Origin: UBA6244 sp963676875 | Lineage (GTDB): Bacteria; Bacteroidota; Bacteroidia; Bacteroidales; F082 | DNA: 64,000 bases | Assembly (NCBI GenBank): GCA_963676875.1 | Contig: OY781436.1 | Location: forward strand, 3,286,001 to 3,350,000 | Reading direction: 5' to 3' | In this document: piece after piece, positions 16,580 through 26,200 of the stretch | Layout of the letters: every line of letters begins with the position of its first letter | How positions within the stretch are numbered: position 1 is the stretch's first letter | Notes under the pieces: generated by a model | The model's input: the letters and a program-made list of their open reading frames with translations, nothing else | The model's database searches: none | Told to the model about the DNA's origin: nothing | Program-made: the position numbers and the translations under genes

Positions 16580-17128
16580 ATGATGACCGAGCAATCAGGA
16601 AAAAAATGGTACGTTGTTAGAGCGATTAGTGGTAAAGAGAAAAAGGTGAAAGAGTACCTCGAGAGTGAGATTGTAAATCTCAATTTACAGGACTATATCA
16701 CCCAAGTACTCATACCCACTGAAAAGGTCTATCAAATCCGCAAGGGAAAAAAAGTGAGTAAAGAACGCAACTATTTTCCCGGTTATGTCCTGATAGAAGC
16801 AGAGCTTACGGGCGAAATTCCGCACATCATTAAAAACGTTCCCAATGTACTCAACTTTTTGGGTGCACATGGCGAACCGGAAGCAATCAGAGCCTCAGAG
16901 GTAAAACGAATCCTGGGTAAGGTTGACGAACTCGCAGAACTTGGCGAGGAAGTGAACGTACCTTATATAGTAGGAGAAACGGTTACCGTTATCGATGGAC
17001 CCTTTAATAGTTTTAGTGGCGTCATCGAAGAAATAAATGAGGAGAAGAAAAAGCTGAAAGTGATGGTAAAGATTTTTGGCCGTAAAACTCCCCTCGAGCT
17101 TGGGTTTATGCAAGTGGAAAAGGAGTAG
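16580..17128 (+). CDS. nusG: Transcription termination/antitermination factor NusG
   Basis: 182 residues: KKWYVVRAISGKEKKVKEYLE begins the NGN domain, with the conserved FPGYVLIEAEL, and the C-terminal KOW domain is at VTVIDGPFNSFSGVIEEI. It binds RNA polymerase and couples to Rho or the ribosome. It could start at either of two adjacent ATG codons (16580 or 16583). Upstream of rplK in the usual secE-nusG-rplKAJL-rpoBC order. Confidence 0.97.
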   Translation: MMTEQSGKKWYVVRAISGKEKKVKEYLESEIVNLNLQDYITQVLIPTEKVYQIRKGKKVSKERNYFPGYVLIEAELTGEIPHIIKNVPNVLNFLGAHGEPEAIRASEVKRILGKVDELAELGEEVNVPYIVGETVTVIDGPFNSFSGVIEEINEEKKKLKVMVKIFGRKTPLELGFMQVEKE

Positions 17129-17164
17129 TGTAAACGTATCTTAAATTTTAAACGTTGGTTTAAA

Positions 17165-17608
17165 ATGGCAAAAGAAATCAGTGGATTAATTAAACTACAG
17201 ATTAAGGGAGGGGCCGCAAATCCCTCTCCACCAGTAGGTCCGGCTTTGGGTGCCAAAGGTGTGAATATCATGGAATTCTGTAAACAGTTTAACGCACGTA
17301 CGCAAGATCAGGCCGGTAAGGTCATTCCTGCTATTATAACTGTTTATAAGGATAAATCCTTCGACTTCATCATCAAGACACCCCCTGTCGCGGTTCAGAT
17401 TATGGAAATGGCTAAATTGAAAAAAGGCTCTTCCGAACCAAATCGTGATAAGGTAGCTACCATTACCTGGGAACAGGTAAAACAAATCGCAGAAGGTAAG
17501 ATGAAAGACTTAAATGCTTTCACTGTTGAATCCGGAATGCGCATGGTAGCTGGAACAGCAAGAAGTATGGGTGTGAGAGTGAAAGGCGATTTTCCTTCCG
17601 CTGTTTAA
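17165..17608 (+). CDS. rplK: 50S ribosomal protein L11
   Basis: 147 residues with GLIKLQIKGGAANPSPPVGP and ALGAKGVNIMEFCKQFNART, the N-terminal L11 signature, and the C-terminal rRNA-binding domain ending in GTARSMGVRVKGDFP. Part of the GTPase-associated stalk base. It begins 37 nt after nusG. Confidence 0.98.
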   Translation: MAKEISGLIKLQIKGGAANPSPPVGPALGAKGVNIMEFCKQFNARTQDQAGKVIPAIITVYKDKSFDFIIKTPPVAVQIMEMAKLKKGSSEPNRDKVATITWEQVKQIAEGKMKDLNAFTVESGMRMVAGTARSMGVRVKGDFPSAV

Positions 17609-17635
17609 GTACAAATCTGTTAAAAGGAGAAGAAT

Positions 17636-18337
17636 ATGGCAAAATTGACTAAAAAACACAAGGAAGCCTTGGCCAAATTCGACAAAAGTATAGAGTACTC
17701 CTTAACAGAAGCGGTGGAAATTGTGAAGAAAATTTCTTACACAAAATTCGACCCTTCAGTTGATGTTAGCGTTAGACTTGGCGTTGACCCGAGAAAAGCG
17801 AACCAAATGGTTCGTGGTTCCGTAACCCTGCCTCACGGTACGGGTAAAGAAGTTCGGGTTCTCGTGTTATGTACACCTGACAAAGAGGAAGAAGCTCGTG
17901 CTGCCGGAGCCGACCATGTTGGACTGGACGAATACGTTCAGAAAATCAAGGACGGTTGGACAGATGTCGATGTGGTAATTACCATGCCCAGTGTAATGGC
18001 AAAGGTAGGTGCCTTGGGAAGAATATTAGGTCCCAGAGGCTTAATGCCAAACCCAAAAACGGGTACCGTGACCATGGAAGTTGGCGAAGCTGTTAAGGCT
18101 TCAAAAGCAGGTAAAATCGACTTTAAAGTCGATAAGTTTGGAATTATCCATTCAGGAGTTGCTAAACTTAGCTTTACTGATGAGCAAATTATAGATAACG
18201 CTGTTGAGCTTATCTCTACAATCATCAAGCTTAAACCATCTTCATCAAAAGGAGTTTATGTAAAAAGTATATTTCTTTCGAGCACTATGAGCCCCGGTGT
18301 AAAAGTAGACGTTAAATCAGTAACCACTGCAGGTTAA
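17636..18337 (+). CDS. rplA: 50S ribosomal protein L1
   Basis: 233 residues, with the YSLTEAVEIVKK start region, VRLGVDPRKANQMVRGSVTLPHGTGK and LGPRGLMPNPKTGTV signatures of uL1. L1 forms the mobile stalk at the ribosomal E site and in many bacteria represses its own rplKA mRNA. It lies 28 nt after rplK. No obvious L1-binding mimic was identified by eye. Confidence 0.98.
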   Translation: MAKLTKKHKEALAKFDKSIEYSLTEAVEIVKKISYTKFDPSVDVSVRLGVDPRKANQMVRGSVTLPHGTGKEVRVLVLCTPDKEEEARAAGADHVGLDEYVQKIKDGWTDVDVVITMPSVMAKVGALGRILGPRGLMPNPKTGTVTMEVGEAVKASKAGKIDFKVDKFGIIHSGVAKLSFTDEQIIDNAVELISTIIKLKPSSSKGVYVKSIFLSSTMSPGVKVDVKSVTTAG

Positions 18338-18350
18338 ATATTCGCGAACT

Positions 18351-18872
18351 ATGAGAAAAGAAGATAAAAAAGTACTCATTGAGTCTTTAACGCAGCAGTT
18401 GAAAGAGAACAACAATTTCTATCTTACGGATGTTTCTACATTAAATGCAGAAGCAACCAGCAACCTTAGAAGACTGAGTTTTAAAAACGGCATCAAATTG
18501 CTTGTTGTGAAAAACACCCTTCTAAGGAAAGCCATGGAAAATGTGGATAGAGATTTCTCAGAACTTTATGTAGCACTTAAAGGGCAAACAGCCATTATGT
18601 TCAGCGAGGTGGGAAATGCTCCCGCCAAAATGATTAAGGACTATAGGAAAAAAGCGACCATCCCTATGATAAAAGCTGCCTTCATTGAGGAGACAACTTA
18701 CTTAGGTGATGATCAGATTGAATTTCTTATTGCCATTAAATCTAAAAATGAACTGGTGGCCGAACTTATTGCATTGTTGCAGTCGCCTGCGAAGAATGTA
18801 ATGGGAGCACTACAGTCCGGTGGTCAACAACTTACCGGAATTCTGAAAACCTTGTCAGAAAAAGACAACTAA
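18351..18872 (+). CDS. rplJ: 50S ribosomal protein L10
   Basis: 173 residues: MRKEDKKVLIESLTQQLKENNNF..., LRRLSFKNGIKLLVVKNTLLRKAM and VALKGQTAIMFS are typical of uL10. The C-terminal helix binds L7/L12 dimers. It starts 14 nt after rplA. Confidence 0.97.
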   Translation: MRKEDKKVLIESLTQQLKENNNFYLTDVSTLNAEATSNLRRLSFKNGIKLLVVKNTLLRKAMENVDRDFSELYVALKGQTAIMFSEVGNAPAKMIKDYRKKATIPMIKAAFIEETTYLGDDQIEFLIAIKSKNELVAELIALLQSPAKNVMGALQSGGQQLTGILKTLSEKDN

Positions 18873-18925
18873 GCGTATTTATATCAAGTAAGATTTATTA
18901 ATAGAACATTAAAAATTTCAATAAA

Positions 18926-19300
18926 ATGGCAGATTTAAAAGCATTTGCGGAACAACTGGTAAACCTGACAGTTAAAGAAGTTAACGAATTGGCTACCATC
19001 CTTAAAGAAGAATACGGTATCGAACCAGCAGCAGCAGCAGTAGCTGTATCAGCCGCCGGTCCTGCAGCAGAAGCTGAAGTAGAAGAGCAAACCGCCTTCG
19101 ATGTTATTCTTAAGGCCGCCGGACAATCTAAACTAGCTGTAGTTAAGTTGGTTAAAGAATTAACAAGTCTAGGACTGAAAGAAGCTAAGGAATTAGTTGA
19201 CTCCGCTCCAAAAGCAATTAAAGAAGGCGTCACCAAAGATGAGGCCACCGCATTGCAAGCTCAGCTCGAAGAAGCTGGTGCTGAAGTTGAAGTAAAATAG
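18926..19300 (+). CDS. rplL: 50S ribosomal protein L7/L12
   Basis: 124 residues: an N-terminal dimerisation segment (AFAEQLVNLTVKEVNELATIL), an Ala-rich hinge (EPAAAAVAVSAAGPAAEA), and a C-terminal factor-binding domain with KLAVVKLVKELTSLGLKEAK and a KEG motif. It recruits translation GTPases. Confidence 0.98.
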   Translation: MADLKAFAEQLVNLTVKEVNELATILKEEYGIEPAAAAVAVSAAGPAAEAEVEEQTAFDVILKAAGQSKLAVVKLVKELTSLGLKEAKELVDSAPKAIKEGVTKDEATALQAQLEEAGAEVEVK

Positions 19301-19320
19301 CACTTCAATTTTACACTTAA

Positions 19321-19363
19321 AGGCGCTTACCTCTTCCCCTTTTGGGGGTGGAGGTTTGCGCCT
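19321..19363 (+). promoter_or_regulatory. Long hairpin in the rplL-rpoB spacer
   Basis: AGGCGC (19321-19326) pairs with GCGCCT (19358-19363), CCTC with GAGG and CCCC with GGGG inside, closed by a TTTT loop. There is no long T-run after it. The position matches where E. coli has an attenuator and an RNase III site that lower rpoBC output relative to rplJL. An equivalent role here is inference. Confidence 0.6.
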
Positions 19364-19438
19364 ATATGCTCTTATATATCATTCTTTCATTATAACTGGC
19401 TAAAAACCAGATTTTGTAATAACTTAATACCGTTAGTC

Positions 19439-22400
19439 TTGGCTGAAATACAAACCGGAAGAATTAGTTTCGCATCGACGAAAAATCAACTGCCTTATCC
19501 TGATTTTTTAGATATACAGTTAAAGTCTTTTCAAGACTTTTTTCAATTGGAAACAAACCCTGAAAACCGCAGGAATGAGGGACTCTTTAGGGTCTTCTCC
19601 GAAAACTTTCCAATCACCGATGCGAGAAACAACTTTGTCCTCGAATTTTTAGATTATTTTATCGATCCTCCTCGCTATTCCATCGAAGAGGCCATTGAAC
19701 GTGGATTAACCTACAGCGTGCCGCTTAAGGCGAAATTAAAGCTGTATTGTACCGATCCCGATCATGAGGATTTTGAAACCATCGTTCAGGATGTTTATTT
19801 GGGGATGATTCCTTACATGACACCTAAGGGTACCTTCTGTGTCAATGGCGCCGAACGTGTGGTTGTTTCGCAGTTGCATAGATCGCCGGGTGTGTTTTTT
19901 GGACAACACCGCCATGCCAACGGCACCCAATTGTACTCTGCCCGAATCATTCCTTTTAAGGGTTCGTGGATGGAGTTCTCTACCGACATCAACAACGTGA
20001 TGTATGCATACATCGATCGTAAAAAGAAGATGCCGGTAACCACTTTGCTCCGTGCCATCGGTTATGAAACCGATCGCGACATTCTGGAAATTTTCAACCT
20101 TGCCGAAGAAATTAAGGTAAGCAAAGCCGGACTGAAACGCGTTTTGGGTCGTAAACTTGCCGCCCGCGTGGTTCGATCATGGTTTGAGGATTTTGTGGAT
20201 GAGGATACAGGTGAAGTGGTAACCATCGAGCGTAATGATGTAATTATCGAACGTGAAACCATTCTCGAAAGCGACCACATCGACCGTATCGTGGATGCAG
20301 GCGTTAAAACTATCCTCCTCCATAAGGACGATCCGGGTTTGGCTGATTACTCCATTATTTTTAATACTTTGCAAAAAGATACCACCAACTCAGAAAAAGA
20401 GGCGGTGGAATTTATATATTTCCAATTGCGTAATGCCCTCCCCCCTGATGAGGAAACCGCACGTGGAATCTTTGAGAAATTGTTTTTCTCAGACAAACGT
20501 TACGATCTAGGTGAAGTAGGTCGCTATCGTATTAACAAAAAACTGAACATCGATACCTCCATGGACACCAAGGTGCTTACAAAGGAGGATATCATTTTGA
20601 TTATCAAATACCTGATTAAGCTGGTCAACAATAAAACTATTGTTGATGATATCGACCACTTAAGTAACCGTAGGGTTCGTACAGTGGGCGAACAGCTTTC
20701 CAATCAGTTTGGCGTAGGTTTGGCTCGTATGGCTCGCACCATCCGTGAGCGTATGAATGTACGTGATAACGAGGTGTTTACACCTACTGACCTGATCAAT
20801 GCTAAAACATTGTCATCGGTTATCAATTCTTTCTTTGGAACCAACCAGCTTTCACAGTTCATGGATCAAACCAATCCTCTGAGCGAAATTACCCATAAAA
20901 GGCGCATTTCAGCACTCGGACCAGGAGGTTTATCCCGTGAACGTGCAGGTTTTGAGGTTCGCGATGTTCACTACACACACTACGGACGTTTGTGTACTAT
21001 CGAAACCCCTGAGGGACCTAACATCGGTTTGATTTCTTCCCTTTGTGTATATGCGCAAATTAATCACCTTGGTTTTATTGAAACTCCCTATCGTAATGTA
21101 GAGCAAGGGTCTATAGATTATTCGCATCCCCCCATCTATCTGAGTGCCGAAGAGGAAGAGGACAAAATTATTGCCCAGGCAAGTACCCTTATTGCCGATG
21201 ATGGCCAGTTTGTTCGCGAAAAAGTTAAAGTACGTTATCAGGCTGATTACCCAATTACGCCTCGCGAAGAGGTTCACCTTATCGACATCGCCCCCAACCA
21301 GATTGCTTCCATCGCCGCTTCGCTGATTCCATTTTTGGAGCATGATGATGCCAACCGTGCTTTGATGGGCTCAAACATGATGCGACAGGCAGTGCCTTTA
21401 CTCAATGCCGAAGCCCCTATTGTGGGAACCGGTATTGAAGGTAACGTAGCCCGCGATTCACGTGTTCTGATTAATGCAGAAGGCCCCGGTATAGTTGAGT
21501 ATGTGGATGCCGAACAAATCAAAATTCGCTACGAACGCGATGACGAAGAACGATTGGTAAGCTTTGATGAGGACTTGAAAACATACGTACTTACCAAATT
21601 CCAGCGTACCAACCAGAATACTTCCATTAACCTCCGTCCTATTGTCCGAAAAGGGGATAAAGTAGTTAAAGGTCAGGTGCTTTGCGAAGGATATGCAACG
21701 CAAGATGGTGAGTTGGCTCTCGGACGTAACCTGATGGTGGCTTTTATGCCCTGGAAAGGTTACAACTTTGAGGATGCCATTGTTATTTCTGAAAAAATTG
21801 TAAAAGAAGATATATTTACCTCGGTACACATCGAAGAATTTTCGCTGGACGTGCGAGATACCAAACGAGGTATTGAGGAGCTAACCAACGACATTCCCAA
21901 TGTGAGTGCCGAGGCCACCAAAGACCTCAACGAAGATGGGTTAATTCGTATTGGGGCTGAAGTAAATGAAGGCGATATCCTTATCGGTAAAATTACACCA
22001 AAAGGCGAAAGTGATCCTACTCCTGAAGAGAAGTTGTTGCGTGCTATCTTTGGTGACAAAGCCGGTGATGTGAAAAATGCCTCACTGAAAGCACCACCAT
22101 CCATGAAAGGGGTTGTTATTGGTAATAACCTGTTTTCCAGATCGGTAAAGGATAAAAAATCCAAAAGTCGTGAAAAGGAAATTCTTGCTGTTCTCGAAGG
22201 TGAATTCAATAAAAACTTTGCTGAACTAAAGAGTAAATTGATCGACAAATTGTCGCAATTGGTTGGAGGACGCACGTCTCAAGGTGTTACCAATAACTTC
22301 GGTGAAATGGTGGTAGCTCCCAAAGTGAAATTTACCCAGAAAATTCTTCAAGGTATTGATTATATAGAGGTTAACTCGGATAAATGGACTACCGACAAGG

Positions 22401-23245
22401 ATAAAAACGAACTGGTTAAAATCCTCATCAACAACTTTATTATCAAATATAAAGAACTGTTGGGCGTATATAACCGCAAACAGTTTGTTGCTTCAGTTGG
22501 AGACGAACTCCCCAATGGTATTGTTCAGATGGCTAAGGTTTATATTGCTAAAAAGCGTAAGCTAAAAGTGGGTGATAAAATGGCCGGTCGTCACGGTAAT
22601 AAAGGTATTGTAGCACGTATTGTACGTGAAGAAGACATGCCTTTCCTCGAAGATGGAACTCCTGTAGATATCGTTCTCAACCCGTTGGGTGTACCTTCGC
22701 GTATGAACTTGGGTCAGATTTACGAAACAGTTCTCGGTTGGGCCGGAAAAAAACTCGGATTGAAATTTGCCACCCCAATTTTTGACGGAGCCAGCATTGA
22801 CGAAATCAATGGTTATATGGAACAGGCAAATTTGCCTGAAAACGGAAGCACTTACCTTTATGATGGAGGTACCGGCGAACGTTTTGATCAACCTGCTACC
22901 GTAGGATATATCTACATGCTCAAACTCCATCACATGGTCGATGATAAGATGCATGCCCGTTCGATAGGCCCCTATTCGCTCATTACACAGCAACCGCTTG
23001 GGGGTAAAGCCCAGTTTGGTGGTCAGCGTTTTGGTGAAATGGAGGTTTGGGCTCTTGAAGCTTTTGGTGCTGCCAATATTCTTCAGGAAATTCTCACCGT
23101 TAAATCTGATGATGTTACAGGTAGGGCTAAAGCATACGAAGCCATTGTAAAAGGTGAAGTAATGCCCATACCCAATGTACCCGAATCGTTTAATGTGCTT
23201 GTACACGAATTGCGCGGACTTGGACTTGAACTGAGTTTCGATTAA
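19439..23245 (+). CDS. rpoB: DNA-directed RNA polymerase subunit beta
   Basis: 1268 residues. The start codon is TTG: there is no in-frame ATG or GTG nearby upstream, and the next in-frame ATG is deep inside the conserved domain. The product begins AEIQTGRISFASTKN. The rifampicin region (FFGTNQLSQFMDQTNPLSEITHKRR), RERAGFEVRDVHYTHYGRLC, GDKMAGRHGNKG and the C-terminal QPLGGKAQFGGQRFGEMEVWALE are present. It follows rplL by 138 nt, with a large hairpin in the spacer, and precedes rpoC by 34 nt. Rare TTG initiation may help set its level. Confidence 0.98.
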   Translation: MAEIQTGRISFASTKNQLPYPDFLDIQLKSFQDFFQLETNPENRRNEGLFRVFSENFPITDARNNFVLEFLDYFIDPPRYSIEEAIERGLTYSVPLKAKLKLYCTDPDHEDFETIVQDVYLGMIPYMTPKGTFCVNGAERVVVSQLHRSPGVFFGQHRHANGTQLYSARIIPFKGSWMEFSTDINNVMYAYIDRKKKMPVTTLLRAIGYETDRDILEIFNLAEEIKVSKAGLKRVLGRKLAARVVRSWFEDFVDEDTGEVVTIERNDVIIERETILESDHIDRIVDAGVKTILLHKDDPGLADYSIIFNTLQKDTTNSEKEAVEFIYFQLRNALPPDEETARGIFEKLFFSDKRYDLGEVGRYRINKKLNIDTSMDTKVLTKEDIILIIKYLIKLVNNKTIVDDIDHLSNRRVRTVGEQLSNQFGVGLARMARTIRERMNVRDNEVFTPTDLINAKTLSSVINSFFGTNQLSQFMDQTNPLSEITHKRRISALGPGGLSRERAGFEVRDVHYTHYGRLCTIETPEGPNIGLISSLCVYAQINHLGFIETPYRNVEQGSIDYSHPPIYLSAEEEEDKIIAQASTLIADDGQFVREKVKVRYQADYPITPREEVHLIDIAPNQIASIAASLIPFLEHDDANRALMGSNMMRQAVPLLNAEAPIVGTGIEGNVARDSRVLINAEGPGIVEYVDAEQIKIRYERDDEERLVSFDEDLKTYVLTKFQRTNQNTSINLRPIVRKGDKVVKGQVLCEGYATQDGELALGRNLMVAFMPWKGYNFEDAIVISEKIVKEDIFTSVHIEEFSLDVRDTKRGIEELTNDIPNVSAEATKDLNEDGLIRIGAEVNEGDILIGKITPKGESDPTPEEKLLRAIFGDKAGDVKNASLKAPPSMKGVVIGNNLFSRSVKDKKSKSREKEILAVLEGEFNKNFAELKSKLIDKLSQLVGGRTSQGVTNNFGEMVVAPKVKFTQKILQGIDYIEVNSDKWTTDKDKNELVKILINNFIIKYKELLGVYNRKQFVASVGDELPNGIVQMAKVYIAKKRKLKVGDKMAGRHGNKGIVARIVREEDMPFLEDGTPVDIVLNPLGVPSRMNLGQIYETVLGWAGKKLGLKFATPIFDGASIDEINGYMEQANLPENGSTYLYDGGTGERFDQPATVGYIYMLKLHHMVDDKMHARSIGPYSLITQQPLGGKAQFGGQRFGEMEVWALEAFGAANILQEILTVKSDDVTGRAKAYEAIVKGEVMPIPNVPESFNVLVHELRGLGLELSFD

Positions 23246-23279
23246 CCCTTTTGTTTTACGATAAAAAATAATATAACAT

Positions 23280-26200
23280 ATGGCTTTCAGAAAAGACAGC
23301 AAAATACCAGGTTCGTTTAACAATATCACCATTAGTCTGGCTTCTCCCGAATCGATCCTCGATCGTTCGCATGGCGAGGTGTTGAAACCCGAAACCATTA
23401 ATTATCGCACATACAAACCCGAACGCGATGGTTTATTTTGTGAACGAATTTTTGGTCCGGTAAAAGACTATGAATGTCACTGCGGTAAATACAAACGAAT
23501 TCGATATAAGGGTATTGTTTGCGATCGATGTGGAGTTGAGGTAACCGAGAAAAAAGTTAGGCGCGAGCGCATGGGACATATTCAACTGGTTGTTCCCGTT
23601 GTGCATATCTGGTTCTTCAGATCGCTGCCCAACAAAATTGGTTCGTTGCTTGGCTTGCAGACTAAAAAGCTGGAAATGATCATCTATTACGAACGTTATG
23701 TGGTGATCAATCCTGGCATCAAACAAGATTCCGGTATTTCGTATCTGGACTTCCTTACCGAAGAAGAATATTTCGATGTATTGGAAACTTTGCCACCTGA
23801 CAATCAACACCTCGATGATTCTCATCCTGACAAATTCATTGCCAAAATGGGTGCTGAAGCCGTTCACGACTTACTGGCTCGTTTGGATCTGGATAAAATG
23901 TCTTTCGACTTAAGACACAAAGCAAATACGGAAACTTCGCAACAACGTAAAGCTGATGCACTAAAAAGACTTCAGGTATTTGAAGCATTCCGTGAAGCTC
24001 GCAACCGTGCTGAAAACAAACCGGAATGGATGATTGTTCAGATTGTACCGGTTATCCCTCCTGAATTACGCCCCTTGGTACCTCTGGATGGCGGACGTTT
24101 TGCCACTTCCGACCTTAATGACCTTTATCGCAGGGTGATAATCCGAAACAACCGTTTGAAACGACTCATCGAAATCAAGGCTCCAGACGTAATTATGCGT
24201 AACGAAAAACGTATGTTGCAGGAAGCCGTGGATTCATTGTTCGACAACTCGCGTAAATCAAGTGCGGTTAAAACGGAATCAAACAGACCACTCAAATCGT
24301 TGAGCGATAGCTTAAAAGGAAAACAAGGACGTTTCCGTCAAAACCTTTTGGGTAAACGTGTGGATTATTCAGGTCGTTCAGTAATCGTTGTGGGTCCCGA
24401 ACTTCAGTTAAATGAATGTGGTATCCCCAAAGCAATGGCTGCTGAGTTGTTCAAACCGTTTATCATCAGAAAACTGCTTGAACGGGGAATCGTAAAAACC
24501 GTAAAATCTGCCAAAAAAATCGTTGAACGCAAAGATGCCGTTGTTTGGGATATTCTTGAAAATATATTGAAAGGACATCCCATCCTGCTCAACCGTGCTC
24601 CTACATTGCACCGTTTAGGTATTCAGGCATTCCAGCCCAAACTGGTGGAAGGTAAAGCCATTCAGCTTCACCCATTGGTTTGTACCGCTTTCAACGCTGA
24701 CTTTGACGGTGACCAGATGGCTGTGCATGTGCCCCTGGGCAATGCTGCCGTACTAGAAGCTCAAATTTTAATGCTTGCCTCACATAATATTCTCAATCCT
24801 GCCAACGGAGCACCTATCACGGTGCCTTCACAAGACATGGTTTTGGGATTGTACTATATCACCAAACCGCGCAAAAGCACTCCTGAACATCCTGTGAAAG
24901 GTGAAGGAATGCGTTTTTATTCGGCTGAAGAGGTGAATATCGCTTACAATGAAAAAAGGGTTGATCTGCACGCCATCATCCATGTAAAAGTAGATGATGT
25001 GGTGGACGGTGTTCCTGTAAATCATATGATTGAAACAACCGTTGGTCGTGTGATTTTCAATCAGTTTGTTCCTAAGGAATACGGATATATCAACTCCGTA
25101 ATGACTAAAAAAGCGTTGCGGGATATTATCGGTGCTATTTTGAAAGTAACCGGAACAGATGTTACCGCACGTTTCTTAGATGACATTAAAAACCTTGGTT
25201 TTAATACCGCTTTTAAGGGCGGCTTGTCGTTTAACCTAGGTAACGTGCTCGTCCCTGAAATTAAGGAATCGCTCGTTATCAAAGCCAACGAAGAAGTTGA
25301 AGATGTGGTGAATAACTACAATATGGGTTTCATCACCAACAACGAGCGTTACAACCAGATTATTGATATATGGACACATGCCAACTCGCACCTTACCAAT
25401 ACATTAATGAAGGAATTGGCTCAGGATGATCAGGGGTTCAATCCGGTGTACATGATGTTGGATTCGGGTGCTCGTGGATCTAAAGAACAGATTCGTCAGC
25501 TCTCAGGAATGAGGGGTCTGATGGCTAAACCTCAGAAATCAGGTGCCAAAGGTGGTGAAATTATCGAAAACCCCATTCTTTCTAACTTTAAAGAAGGACT
25601 GTCGGTTCTCGAGTACTTTATTTCTACTCACGGTGCTCGTAAAGGTTTGGCGGATACCGCACTCAAAACTGCTGATGCCGGTTACCTTACACGTAGGTTG
25701 GTGGATGTGGCTCAGGATGTGGTTATTAACGAAAAAGATTGCGGAACCCTTAGAGGTTTGACTATTAGCGCATTGAAGAAAAACGAGGATGTTGTAGAGA
25801 CACTCTTCGACCGAATCCTTGGCCGTGTTACCTTGCACGATGTTTACGACCCCGAAACCGGAGAAGTGATTATTGAAGCGGGTCGCGAAATCAATGAGGC
25901 TGTTGCTAAACGAATTGAAGAATGCTCCATCGAGCATGTAGAAATCCGTTCGGTATTAACCTGTGAGTCCAAAAGAGGTGTTTGTGCCCTTTGTTATGGA
26001 CGTAACCTGGCATCAGGACGACTGGTTCAAAAAGGAGAGTCTGTTGGTGTAATTGCAGCTCAATCCATTGGAGAGCCCGGTACACAGTTGACCCTGCGTA
26101 CTTTCCACCAAGGGGGTACCGCTTCCAACATTGGAACAACCTCTCGGATCGAATCGAAATTTGCCGGTCGTTTGGAAATTGACGAACTGAGAACTGTTGA

